Below the pieces are notes generated by a model. The model had not been told where the DNA came from and did no database searches. It saw only the letters and a list, made by a program, of their open reading frames with translations. From Planctomycetales bacterium (GTDB taxonomy: Bacteria; Planctomycetota; Phycisphaerae; Sedimentisphaerales; Anaerohalosphaeraceae), in the NCBI GenBank assembly GCA_022615575.1, contig JAKEGM010000048.1:1-49016 (forward strand): a DNA stretch of 49,016 bases. Direction: 5' to 3'. The stretch's first letter is position 1; every line of letters starts with the position of its first letter. This document shows positions 41,379-49,016 of the stretch, in pieces. A program made the translations under genes and the position numbers.

Positions 41379-41830
41379 ATGCGGATTTTGACAACAATTT
41401 TTTTGATAGTTTCGGCCTTGCCCGCACTCCGGCCGGGCATGTGCGGTTCATTCGGCCAAAAGATTGCAAACATCCCCGGCTTCAGGACCAGCCGGCTCAT
41501 CGCCGGTGCGTATTTATAAAAGGCGATGTCTTTTTCATCGTCATAGGGCGTCTGCTCTTGCAGCCCTTCCAGTGGTGCATAACCGATGCATTCGGTGCCG
41601 CTGATGATGTACTGGATATCCAGATATTTGCGATGAATCTCCGGCCGGCCCTCTTCAAACGGTTTGGTCTGGTATTCATCGACAATATAGAACAAATCCT
41701 TGCCCTCTGCTTCATACCTGCCTGGCGCTGCTTTCCGCGCACTGTCCTCATTCAGCATCGCCAGCCCTGCCGCAATCCGCCGTCCCAATCCGCCGTATAA
41801 CGATACGTTATCAAGTTGGTCAACGATCAT
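41372..41830 (-). CDS. YhcH/YjgK/YiaL (EbgC-like) family protein
   Basis: 152 residues of a cupin-like fold. Family strings are GRYEAEGKDLFYIVDEYQTK, PEIHRKYLDIQYIISGTE (metal-binding His), and MFAIFWPNEPHMPG with the second His. Relatives help sugar metabolism (sialic-acid, ascorbate and beta-galactosidase loci), but the exact reaction is unsettled. AGAGG lies 6 bases before the ATG. It is downstream of glyS on the same strand, with a 57-base gap, so co-transcription is possible. The stop overlaps the remnant of another gene. Confidence 0.87.
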   Translation of the reverse strand: MIVDQLDNVSLYGGLGRRIAAGLAMLNEDSARKAAPGRYEAEGKDLFYIVDEYQTKPFEEGRPEIHRKYLDIQYIISGTECIGYAPLEGLQEQTPYDDEKDIAFYKYAPAMSRLVLKPGMFAIFWPNEPHMPGRSAGKAETIKKIVVKIRMT

Positions 41831-41887
41831 TACAACCTCTGTGGCAATTTTTTATTCGTGAAAATTCGTGTTCATCGTGGTTCAAAA

Positions 41888-43369
41888 TCACAAATCCAGC
41901 TTGTCCCGCAGATACGTCTTCACCTGGTCGATATTGACACGTGTCTGAACCATGCTGTCGCGTTCACGGACGGTGACGGTATTGTCTTCCTTGGTCTGGC
42001 CGTCGATGGTCAGGCAATATGGAGTACCCGCCTCATCCTGGCGGCGGTAGCGTCTGCCGACGGCGCTCTTTTCGTCATAAAATGTCGCAAAACACCCTTT
42101 CAGGTCATTGTACAGTTTCGTCGCGATTTCCGGCATTCCGTCCTTTTTCACCAGCGGGAACACCGCCGCCTTGACCGGCGCCAGGTGCGGATGGAACCGC
42201 AGCAGGTTTCGCGTCTCGCCGTTGACTTCTTCCTCGTCGTAGGCGTCCACCAGAAACGCCAGCGTGCTTCGGTCGATGCCCGCCGACGGCTCGATGACAT
42301 ACGGGATATACCGCTCCTTGGCCTCTTCATCGAAAAAGCTTAGCGGCCCCTTGGCATAATCCAGGTCTTCCTGGCGCAGCGAAATTTTCATCAGGTCGCC
42401 TTTGTTCTCGAACCAGTCGTTCATCGTCCGCATCCCGCGCTGATGCTGCCGCAGGTCATAATCGGTGCGGTTGGCGATGCCTTCCAGCTCCTGCCAGTCG
42501 CCCTGCCCGAACGGGAACTTATACTCCACATCCACGCACGCCTTGGCGTAGTGCGCCAGCTCGTCCTTCTCGTGTTCGCGGAAGCGCAGGTTCTCCTTCT
42601 TGATGCCCAGATTCAGATACCAGTTAAACCGCTGTTCTTTCCAGTGGTTGTACCAGTCCTCATCCGTGCCGGGTTTGCAGAAAAATTCCAGCTCCGCCTG
42701 CTCAAACTCGCGCGTGCGAAAGATAAACGCCTTGGTCGTTACCTCGTTGCGGAAGGATTTTCCGATTTGCCCGATGCCGAACGGCACTTTCACACGGGTT
42801 GAGTCCAGTACGTTTCGGAAATTGGCAAAAATGCCCTGCGCCGTTTCCGGTCGCAGATACAGCGTCATCTGGTCGTTCACATTGGCGCCCATCTGGGTCT
42901 CAAACATCAGCTTAAACGCCATCGGCGGCCCGAATTGTCCCACCGCCCCGCAGGCCGGGCACACCTTGCGGCCCAGATCATGCGGCTTGCCCGCCTCGGT
43001 CTCGATATCGATATGCTCGGTATGCTCCTGGGCGGGGCCGCCGTCGTTTTTTTCCTGCAAATGATCCACGCGGGTGCGGGTGTTGCACTTTTTGCACACC
43101 GTGACCAAATCGGCAAACTTGTCCGCATGGCCGGACGCTTTCCATGCCATCGGGTGCATCAGGATCGAGCAGTCCAGTCCAACCACATCGTCCCGCATTT
43201 GCACAACCGCTTTCCACCAGGCGTGGCGGACATTGCGTTTCAGCTCCGCCCCCAGCGGACCGTAGTCGTAGCAGGATGCCAGCCCGCCGTAAATCTCGCT
43301 GGATTGATAGATAAATCCCCGCCGCTTGCACAGCGACACGATGTCGTCGAGTTTTGCCAGTTTCGCCAT
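41888..43369 (-). CDS. glyS: Glycyl-tRNA synthetase (dimeric alpha2 type)
   Basis: 493 residues. Class II signatures: motif 1 region EIYGGLASCYDYGPLGAELK, YLRPETAQGIFANF, motif 2 FRNEVTTKAFIFRTREFEQA, and motif 3 IPYVIEPSAGIDRS. Cys pairs in CKKCNTR and CPACG suggest a zinc-binding insert. The C-terminal anticodon-binding domain is LAPVKAAVFPLVKKDGMPEI. The start at 43369 has AAGGA six bases upstream; an ATG at 43375 touches that site. It charges glycine on tRNA and lies downstream of genes for serine/glycerate metabolism. Confidence 0.95.
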   Translation of the reverse strand: MAKLAKLDDIVSLCKRRGFIYQSSEIYGGLASCYDYGPLGAELKRNVRHAWWKAVVQMRDDVVGLDCSILMHPMAWKASGHADKFADLVTVCKKCNTRTRVDHLQEKNDGGPAQEHTEHIDIETEAGKPHDLGRKVCPACGAVGQFGPPMAFKLMFETQMGANVNDQMTLYLRPETAQGIFANFRNVLDSTRVKVPFGIGQIGKSFRNEVTTKAFIFRTREFEQAELEFFCKPGTDEDWYNHWKEQRFNWYLNLGIKKENLRFREHEKDELAHYAKACVDVEYKFPFGQGDWQELEGIANRTDYDLRQHQRGMRTMNDWFENKGDLMKISLRQEDLDYAKGPLSFFDEEAKERYIPYVIEPSAGIDRSTLAFLVDAYDEEEVNGETRNLLRFHPHLAPVKAAVFPLVKKDGMPEIATKLYNDLKGCFATFYDEKSAVGRRYRRQDEAGTPYCLTIDGQTKEDNTVTVRERDSMVQTRVNIDQVKTYLRDKLDL

Positions 43370-43483
43370 AGTCATTCCTTTTTTGCGGTTAAAACAAACG
43401 CGTTCATTCAGAAGCGGCCATTATACCGAATTTTGCCCTCAGATACAAGCGGCAGGCCAAAAAGGTGTGGAAATTGAAGAGAA

Positions 43484-44608
43484 TCAGGGACGGATGTGCC
43501 GGTCAATCAATTCGCAGGCGCGGTCGCGCAGCAGCGTTTCGCCGCGGCGAATGGCCTCTTCGAGGCCCATTCCCTCCGGTCTGCAGGCCAGCGCCGCCGC
43601 CACCCCGGCCTTGCGGTACACGTCCGGCAAAATTTTCACCTGTCCGGCGAGGACGACCACTTTCGCCCCGGTTCCCCGCGCGGCATTAAGAATCCCTGAA
43701 ACCACCTTGCCGTACAGGGACTGCTCGTCAAAACACCCCTCGCCGGTAATGATCCACGCTGTGTCAACCAGTTCTTCGGGCAGCGCGTACAGGTTGATAA
43801 TCGTCTCAATGCCCGAGGTCAATGTTGCTCCCATAAAGGCCGTCGCCCCGGCCGACAGCCCGCCGGCAGCCCCGCCGCCCGGCATGTCCAGAATATCGAC
43901 GCCCAATTGCTCTGCCGTCATCCGTCCCAAATGCCCCAACCCCGCCTCAAGCTGTTCGACCATTGCCGGCGTTGCCCCCTTTTGCGGGCCATACACGCGG
44001 GCCGCTCCCAGCGGACCGCACAGGGGATTGGTCACATCACACAGCACCAGCACCGGCGGCAAGCTCAGCTTGGCCGGGGCGCGGATGGCTGCCAGTTCGG
44101 CAAGATGACCGCCGCCCGGCGGCAGGGGATTGCCGTGTGTATCCAGAAACTCCCAGCCCAGTGCCGCCGCAGCGCCAACCCCGCCGTCAACGGTTGCGCT
44201 GCCCCCGACCGCCAGCAGGATTTCATCGGGCTGATACTCCATCGCTGCTTTGATAAGCTGGCCCGTACCATAGGTGGTTGTTTTAAGCGGATTGCGCTGC
44301 TCTTGCCCGAGCCGTTCCAGGCCGCTGGCTGCGGCCATTTCCACCAGTGCGGTGCGGGTTTTTTCAAACCAGGCAAAGCCGGCCCGAACCTGCATGGGCG
44401 GCAGCGGCCCGGTAACCGTTCGCTCGATCCATTGCCCGCCGAGCGCATCGAGCATTGTCCGAGCGGTTCCTTCGCCCCCATCGGCCATGGGCCTTTGTAG
44501 CACCGTTGCCGATGGCATCCGGCTGCGCAATACGTCGCCGACCGCCGCACAGGCACGTTCCGCGGTCATGCTGTGTTTGAACGAATCCAGTGCAGCAATA
44601 ATCTTCAC
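43484..44608 (-). CDS. Glycerate kinase
   Basis: 374 residues of the GarK/GlxK family: KIIAALDSFKHSMTAERACA, RPMADGGEGTARTMLDAL, LLAVGGSATVDGGVGAAAAL, and VLCDVTNPLCGPLGAARVYG are family signatures. It phosphorylates D-glycerate to 2-phosphoglycerate (most members) or 3-phosphoglycerate. The start is a GTG, 6 bases after the aminotransferase gene, so the two are likely co-transcribed. With the dehydrogenase and aminotransferase it would move serine or hydroxypyruvate carbon into glycolysis. Confidence 0.92.
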   Translation of the reverse strand: MKIIAALDSFKHSMTAERACAAVGDVLRSRMPSATVLQRPMADGGEGTARTMLDALGGQWIERTVTGPLPPMQVRAGFAWFEKTRTALVEMAAASGLERLGQEQRNPLKTTTYGTGQLIKAAMEYQPDEILLAVGGSATVDGGVGAAAALGWEFLDTHGNPLPPGGGHLAELAAIRAPAKLSLPPVLVLCDVTNPLCGPLGAARVYGPQKGATPAMVEQLEAGLGHLGRMTAEQLGVDILDMPGGGAAGGLSAGATAFMGATLTSGIETIINLYALPEELVDTAWIITGEGCFDEQSLYGKVVSGILNAARGTGAKVVVLAGQVKILPDVYRKAGVAAALACRPEGMGLEEAIRRGETLLRDRACELIDRHIRP

Positions 44609-44614
44609 GGCAGC

Positions 44615-45808
44615 TTACGCCTGGGCCCACGTCTTGAGCTTGGCCAGGCCCTCTTCGATCTGATCGACATTGATGCCGGAATAGGCAAAGCGAATATAGG
44701 CCTCGGTTTCACCTGCAATCGGTGTTCCAAAATGCCGTCGCGTGCAGAAGGACACACCCGTATCGTGCAGGGCGGCCTTGCGAAACGTCTCGTAATCAGA
44801 TATCTTTTTGGCCTTCATCAGCCCGGTCACATTCGGGAACAGATAAAACGTTGCGTTCGGGCGATAACACCGAACACCGGGAATGGTGTTTAGAATAGCG
44901 GCCGCAATATCTCGCCGTTCTTTCAGAATGCGGAGGATGTCCGCATGGCCGGACTGGTCGCCGGTCAGGGCCTCGATGGCGCCGTACTGAATAAAATGGT
45001 TCGAACAGGATTCGTCGTTGACGTTCAGCTTGGCGACCGCGTCAATGATATCCTGCGGCCCAATGGATGCGCCCAGCCGCCAGCCGGTCATTGCGTATTT
45101 TTTCGAGAAGGTATAAAGAATCACGCACCGCTCCTGCATCCCTTTAAAAGAAGCCAGCGAAACCGATGTTCCCGCATAGCGGATATCGAAATAGGCCTCG
45201 TCGCACAGCACGAACAGATTGTGCCGCTTGGCCATCTCAGCGATGGCCGCAAGCTGCGCCGGATCGGCCTCGGCGCCGGTGGGGTTCTGCAGATCATTCA
45301 GGACCAGCAGTTTGGTCCTGGGGGTAATCTTCGCTTCGATGGCCTTCAGGTCCATTTCAAAATTTTCCGCACCTTCATGGTAGGTGTACGGAACCGCCAC
45401 GCCGCCATGATACTGAATCTGGGATTCGTAGATCGGATACCCCGGATTCGGATACAGCGCCTCGTCGCCGGGATTCATCAGCACCTGCACAAATTTTCCG
45501 ATCGAGGGTTTGCCGCCGGGCTGAATGGCCACATGGCTCATCGTGTAACGTGTATTGTGCGTTTTGTTGATGTCTTCGGCCAGCAGTTCACGCAGGGCCG
45601 GGATGCCGTAATTCGGGCAGTACCCCGTCTTGCCGTCCAGCATGGCTTTATAGGTCGCCTCGATGATATTTCGCGGTGTCCGGATATTCATGTCGCCCAA
45701 ATGAAAGGGGTAAACCTTATGGCCCGCAGCGACGTGCTTGGCCGCTTCCGCGGACACCGCAAAGGCCGTTTCTGTTCCTAACCGTTTTAAGCGTTCTGCC
45801 AATTGCAT
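44615..45808 (-). CDS. Class I/II PLP aminotransferase
   Basis: 397 residues, fold type I. Seen are YCPNYGIPALRELLAEDINK, the NPGDEALYPNPGYPIYESQI stretch, VLNDLQNPTGAEADPAQLAA, LFVLCDEAYFDIRYAG and the PLP-binding Lys in LYTFSKKYAMTGWRLGASIG. The C-terminus has AYIRFAYSGINVDQIEEGLA with the substrate Arg. It resembles aspartate/alanine or LL-diaminopimelate aminotransferases; the substrate cannot be fixed. Its neighbours, a hydroxyacid dehydrogenase and glycerate kinase, suggest transfer of the amino group of serine (or alanine) to give hydroxypyruvate. AGGA precedes the ATG. Confidence 0.9.
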   Translation of the reverse strand: MQLAERLKRLGTETAFAVSAEAAKHVAAGHKVYPFHLGDMNIRTPRNIIEATYKAMLDGKTGYCPNYGIPALRELLAEDINKTHNTRYTMSHVAIQPGGKPSIGKFVQVLMNPGDEALYPNPGYPIYESQIQYHGGVAVPYTYHEGAENFEMDLKAIEAKITPRTKLLVLNDLQNPTGAEADPAQLAAIAEMAKRHNLFVLCDEAYFDIRYAGTSVSLASFKGMQERCVILYTFSKKYAMTGWRLGASIGPQDIIDAVAKLNVNDESCSNHFIQYGAIEALTGDQSGHADILRILKERRDIAAAILNTIPGVRCYRPNATFYLFPNVTGLMKAKKISDYETFRKAALHDTGVSFCTRRHFGTPIAGETEAYIRFAYSGINVDQIEEGLAKLKTWAQA

Positions 45809-45836
45809 ACACTGTTTCCTGATAGAATTTGTTCTC

Positions 45837-46793
45837 TTAGTTCACAACATTCACCGGGCGGCCGTTCATAAAGCCCCGGATATTTTCAGCCGTGGTTCGC
45901 ATCAATCGCTGTCTTGCTTCGAGGGTCGCCCATGCGATGTGCGGGGTAATCAGACAATTCTTTGCCGTCAGCAGCGGATTCTCGGCCTTGATCGGCTCAG
46001 CCGAAACAACATCCACCGCCGCACCGGCCAGGGTTCCCCGGTTCAGCGCTGCGGCCAGGTCGGCTTCATGAACCAGTGGGCCGCGGGCGGTATTGATGAA
46101 AAAAGCCGTCGGCTTCATGGTTGACAGCAGAGCGGCATTGACAAACCCTACATTGTCGGTGGTCTGCGGGCAATGCAGTGATACCACATCGGACTGCCGG
46201 AACAAGGCGTCTATTTCAGCCCAGGCGAAAGAGGGATAATCCGGCGTATCGCCTTTATAGAGGTCATGTGCGATCACCTTCATTCCCATTGCATCGGCAA
46301 GCTTGCCGACCCGCCGTCCGATCCGCCCGAAACCGACGATGCCCATCGTTTTGCCCGCCAGTTCGATCAGCGGTGTCTTCCAGAAACAGAAATCCGGATT
46401 GGATGTCCACGCCCCGTCTTTGACCTGTTGGCTGTGAAGTGCTGCGTGATGGCACAGCTCCAGCAGCAGTGCGAAAACGAATTGGGCAACCGAGTCGGTC
46501 CCGTAGATCGGGACGTTGGAGACCGGGATATTCCGCTGACGCGCGGCCTGTACGTCCACGACATTGTAGCCGGTCGCCAGAACGGAAACGAATTTCAAGT
46601 CGGGCAGTTGGGCCAGGGTCTTGGCGGTCAGGGGTGTTTTGTTCGTTACAAGAATGTCGGCGCCCGCGGCGCGTTCGATGATTTTCTCTGCCGGGGTGCG
46701 ATCGTAAACCGTCACATTGCCAAGCGATTCAACAGCGGTCCAGGGATTATCACCGGGATTAAGTGTAAATCCATCCAGTATTACGATTTTCAT
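45837..46793 (-). CDS. D-2-hydroxyacid dehydrogenase (glycerate dehydrogenase-like)
   Basis: 318 residues. The NAD-binding GKTMGIVGFGRIGRRVGKLA, the catalytic Arg region INTARGPLVHEADLAAAL, the Glu region and the final catalytic His of ITPHIAWATLEARQR are all present. The family reduces hydroxypyruvate to D-glycerate or glyoxylate to glycolate with NAD(P)H. MKIVILDGFTLNPGDNPW is the usual start for this subgroup, so the ATG at 46793 is used. A longer form from 46826 adds only 11 residues. It is first in the presumed operon with aminotransferase and glycerate kinase. 46794-47063 holds no visible gene. Confidence 0.92.
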   Translation of the reverse strand: MKIVILDGFTLNPGDNPWTAVESLGNVTVYDRTPAEKIIERAAGADILVTNKTPLTAKTLAQLPDLKFVSVLATGYNVVDVQAARQRNIPVSNVPIYGTDSVAQFVFALLLELCHHAALHSQQVKDGAWTSNPDFCFWKTPLIELAGKTMGIVGFGRIGRRVGKLADAMGMKVIAHDLYKGDTPDYPSFAWAEIDALFRQSDVVSLHCPQTTDNVGFVNAALLSTMKPTAFFINTARGPLVHEADLAAALNRGTLAGAAVDVVSAEPIKAENPLLTAKNCLITPHIAWATLEARQRLMRTTAENIRGFMNGRPVNVVN

Positions 46794-47063
46794 GCGTTGA
46801 GTCCCCAAGTTAATTTCATCTGTCATTTAAAAATTACACAAAACAAAATCACTCTATCCATGAACCCAAGATCATTGACCCTTCGGTGCGTCATTGCGGC
46901 GGGTCTCTCTCTGCAGCCATCAATCGGAGTCGGGGGCATTCTAATAGAAAAACAGGCAGGGTCAAGAAATAATTGACGCTGAAGCACAAAAAGAAGGGAT
47001 TAAACCGATTTCGAGACACGCAATGTCCAAAATGGACTGGTTGAACAAAATCGCTCCAGCTGA

Positions 47064-47933
47064 CTATTTTCGGGCGAGGGCGATGCGGTCGTTGCGGGCG
47101 GGGTCTTTTTCGATGCGGATGTCCGTAAAAAGCCCTGTCTGTTCGAGCAGTTCCTTGACCGCCGGCCCTTGTGCGTAACCGATTTCCAGCATGAGCGCCC
47201 CGTCCGGCTTCAAAAAATCCCCAACCCTTTGCAGAATCCGCCGATAGACATCCAGCCCGTCCTTGCCCGCCAATAGGGCGTCCTTGGGTTCATAGTCCCG
47301 CACGTTTTTATCCAGCCCCGCGTATTCCGGCTCGCTCACATACGGCGGATTGGACACAATCAAATCAAAGCGGGCTTTGTCCAGCCCCTCAATAATTGGG
47401 TCGAACAAATCCCCGCACAAAAGCTGCACCCTGTCGGCCAGCTTCAGCTTCTCGATATTCGCCGCCGCCGTCTTCAGGGCCGCATCGCTGATGTCCGTGG
47501 CTATAACCTGTATATCCTTGACATTCTTGGCGATGGCCGCGGCAATGCAGCCGGAGCCGGTGCACAAATCCAGCACCCTTTGGGCGCCCTGCCGCCCTCG
47601 CAGGAACATAATCGCCTTTTCGACCAGGTACTCCGTTTCCGGGCGGGGAATCAGGCAGTCCGGCGTAATCTTCAGCGGCAATGAATAAAACTCGCACCGC
47701 CCCACCAGATACGCAATCGGTTCATGCTCAGCGCCGCGCTTGACCAGCGCTCGCAGCGCCGCAAGCTGCTCCGCCTGCACGACGCGGTCGTACAGCGTAT
47801 AAAGCTGAATGCGCTCCAGATTAAGCACATGACACAAGAGCAGTTCAGCAGACAGCCGCGGCGAATCCACGCCGTTGGTCTGAAAATAATCGCTGACCCA
47901 CTCCAGCAGCTTTTTAATCGTCCAAATTTCCAT
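47064..47933 (-). CDS. prmC: Release factor glutamine methyltransferase
   Basis: 289 residues. Methylates the Gln of the GGQ loop of release factors 1 and 2. The N-terminal helical domain has ELLLCHVLNLERIQLY and PIAYLVGRCEFYSLPL with LIPRPETEYLVEKA. The SAM site is RVLDLCTGSGCIAAAIAKN, and FDLIVSNPPYVSEPEY carries the NPPY motif. It lies 8 bases after the SIMPL-like gene on the same strand. Confidence 0.93.
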   Translation of the reverse strand: MEIWTIKKLLEWVSDYFQTNGVDSPRLSAELLLCHVLNLERIQLYTLYDRVVQAEQLAALRALVKRGAEHEPIAYLVGRCEFYSLPLKITPDCLIPRPETEYLVEKAIMFLRGRQGAQRVLDLCTGSGCIAAAIAKNVKDIQVIATDISDAALKTAAANIEKLKLADRVQLLCGDLFDPIIEGLDKARFDLIVSNPPYVSEPEYAGLDKNVRDYEPKDALLAGKDGLDVYRRILQRVGDFLKPDGALMLEIGYAQGPAVKELLEQTGLFTDIRIEKDPARNDRIALARK

Positions 47934-47941
47934 AAATGGCG

Positions 47942-48622
47942 TTATCGGCTCTCCGACAATTCAACCGCCATTGAATAATTGATAAACAACTCAACTTTCC
48001 TGTCATCAACTTGTCGGACCAGGACAGGTTGTTCAAGCCCTGAGAGTGTGATCTTGCCATTGTGCCCAATTGCCGTTTTTACAAACTCAACATCATCTCC
48101 TATTTTTTTAAGAATGGCGCTTCGGTATTCTTCTGGATTTTTTACGGCAAGCTGAATTTGACCCAGTTCCAGCTTGACTTTTGAGGGAAGAGTAATCGAA
48201 TCCAAAAAACCTTTAATGCGTATCGCACAGTCATAAATATCGCTTTTTTCATCAAGCTTGGCAAGAATATGCAGTTGGGCTGCGGAAGATTGAGTTCTAT
48301 AATAACCTGATGAAATCGCAAAACCTGTTTTTGCGGGTGTTGCCGAAAGCAAAATGGGACCTTTGTGAATCTCAATATCCTGTTGTTCCTTTGCCTTGTT
48401 CAAGATCAGTTCTTGTATCTGTTTGATTTCTTTAAATTGTACAGCGGGATCTTTTTGGTCACTTAGAATCTCCACGGATATCGAGGCATAGTCTGCGTCT
48501 TTTTCGAGCGAAATTGCGGTGGTCTTTTCTCCTGAAAAAGCAATCACATAAAAGGACGAACTGGACGAAATGCCCGCAAAGACCGTTACAGAAATCATAC
48601 AGAATAATAATGAAGCTCTCAT
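47942..48622 (-). CDS. Exported SIMPL-like (DUF541-type) protein
   Basis: 226 residues with an N-terminal signal segment (MRASLLFCMISVTVFAGISS). The middle has ISVEILSDQKDPAVQFKEIK, then QIQELILNKAKEQQDIEIHK and a YYRTQSSAAQLHILAKLDEK stretch, the alternation of long strands and a helix seen in SIMPL-domain proteins. No catalytic motif is seen. Base composition is more AT-rich than the surroundings. It is probably periplasmic or outer-membrane associated; the function is unknown. It precedes prmC in the same transcription unit. Confidence 0.7.
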   Translation of the reverse strand: MRASLLFCMISVTVFAGISSSSSFYVIAFSGEKTTAISLEKDADYASISVEILSDQKDPAVQFKEIKQIQELILNKAKEQQDIEIHKGPILLSATPAKTGFAISSGYYRTQSSAAQLHILAKLDEKSDIYDCAIRIKGFLDSITLPSKVKLELGQIQLAVKNPEEYRSAILKKIGDDVEFVKTAIGHNGKITLSGLEQPVLVRQVDDRKVELFINYSMAVELSESR

Positions 48623-48723
48623 TTGTCTGCCGTTTCTTTAAAATTTTGTAATATTTTTTCCGCCAATACTTGGCTCTGCATTATAGACCATATTGGTTCG
48701 GAAACAACTTTTTTCCTTACGGC

Positions 48724-48751
48724 TTGAAAATTTCCGTTTTGGCGTTATGCT
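48724..48751 (+). promoter_or_regulatory. Candidate promoter for the thioesterase gene
   Basis: TTGAAA (48724-48729) and TATGCT (48746-48751) are 16 bases apart, and the ATG follows 44 bases later. The match is moderate. The bases from 48761 to 48790 contain short repeats (GACTAAAGGACAATGGACT) of no obvious role. Confidence 0.35.
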
Positions 48752-48795
48752 GTAAAACCTAAAGACTAAAGGACAATGGACTGAGGACTGAAAAA

Positions 48796-49016
48796 ATGCG
48801 CGTTGAGCCCCGAAGTACCGATTACGAAGCCAAGCCGGCAATCGACTTTCCCGATTGCACGACCATTAAGGAACATACCATCCGGATTGTCCCGCGTTAC
48901 AGCGAGACGGATCAGGCGGGCGTGGTGCATCATACGGTCTATCCGGTGTGGTTCGAGATGGGACGCACGGAGCTGCTGCGCGTTAACGGCCTGGCCTATA
49001 GCCAGCTTGAAAAGGC
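48796..49016 (+). CDS. YbgC/FadM-type acyl-CoA thioesterase, 5' part
   Basis: The first 73 residues of a hot-dog-fold thioesterase, cut by the window edge. IVPRYSETDQAGVVHHTVYP, then VWFEMGRTELLR, is the 4-hydroxybenzoyl-CoA thioesterase/YbgC signature, with the active-site Asp in ETDQAGVVHH. About 28 residues precede the domain, somewhat more than usual. YbgC proteins hydrolyse short or medium acyl-CoA or acyl-ACP and in proteobacteria sit near the tol-pal genes. What follows here cannot be seen. Confidence 0.85.
   Translation, partial: MRVEPRSTDYEAKPAIDFPDCTTIKEHTIRIVPRYSETDQAGVVHHTVYPVWFEMGRTELLRVNGLAYSQLEK

Noticed and set aside
46266-46976. Plus-strand frame of 236 codons opposite the hydroxyacid dehydrogenase
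   Set aside because: It is antisense to a gene with all catalytic motifs intact; no start signal or homology is visible.
48761-48790. Short repeats before the thioesterase gene (GACTAAAGGACAATGGACT) as a tandem repeat or operator
   Set aside because: Units are imperfect and too short to separate from chance.
1-49016. tRNA, rRNA or CRISPR features
   Set aside because: I looked for conserved TPsiC-arm-like strings, long rRNA-like stretches and regularly spaced repeats and found none; a small RNA could still be missed without covariance models.

Overview
The window (about 49 kb, moderately GC-rich, gene-dense) looks like chromosome from a Gram-negative-type (diderm) bacterium, most likely a planctomycete of the Phycisphaerae/Sedimentisphaerales kind. 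This is inferred from gene content, not from a marker tree. The supporting features are lipid A and BAM genes for an outer membrane, an LpxC-FabZ fusion, a fragment of the XylR type common in planctomycetes, a prepilin-like protein with an H-X9-DG-type C-terminus, and a type IV pilus/type II secretion cluster with PilX-like proteins. No rRNA, tRNA or CRISPR array was found.

Layout. 1-6139 (+) is housekeeping: the 3' end of a short GlmU-like gene, prs, rplY (L25/Ctc), pth, then rpsF-ssb-rpsR-rplI-dnaB. 6172-12361 (+) is outer-membrane biogenesis: bamA, skp/ompH, lpxD, lpxC-fabZ (one fused gene) and lpxA. 12467-18479 (+) is a xylose/xyloside locus: a frameshifted, truncated XylR-like regulator, a secreted GH120-type beta-xylosidase with both catalytic carboxylates, a uroporphyrinogen-decarboxylase-family protein, a XylE-like sugar:proton symporter and a Gfo/Idh/MocA oxidoreductase. 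18815-21583 is pyruvate phosphate dikinase with an unusual lysine-rich N-terminal tail, preceded by a near-consensus promoter and followed by a strong terminator.

21650-23440 is an accessory module bounded by two nearly identical terminators. It holds a small-protein/nucleotidyltransferase pair (toxin-antitoxin-like), apparently on a leaderless transcript, and a membrane-anchored prepilin-like gene interrupted by a 100-bp element with 14-bp perfect terminal inverted repeats and a 5-bp target duplication (CAAGT). In the present orientation the element stops the gene. Removing it, or inverting it, gives one continuous frame. This is the most unusual structure in the window.

23451-25267 carries a stand-alone CBM48/AMPK-type glycogen-binding protein (-) and an MnmE-like GTPase without the usual C-terminal CIGK motif (+). 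25473-40523 (+) is a long pilus/secretion cluster: a hybrid sensor kinase, PilB/GspE, PilC/GspF, major pilin, terminator, two tandem copies of a three-gene minor-pilin set (I/V-like, J/W-like, PilX-like), PilM, PilN, PilO, a ParA-type ATPase, a GspB/PilP-like protein and a secretin.

40787-49016 has a small hypothetical gene (+), a gene remnant (-) and then mostly minus-strand genes. A likely transcription unit runs D-2-hydroxyacid dehydrogenase, aminotransferase, glycerate kinase, glycyl-tRNA synthetase, YhcH/EbgC-like protein. The first three could form a serine-hydroxypyruvate-glycerate-phosphoglycerate route. A separate unit carries a SIMPL-like exported protein and prmC. The window ends inside a YbgC/FadM-type thioesterase gene (+).
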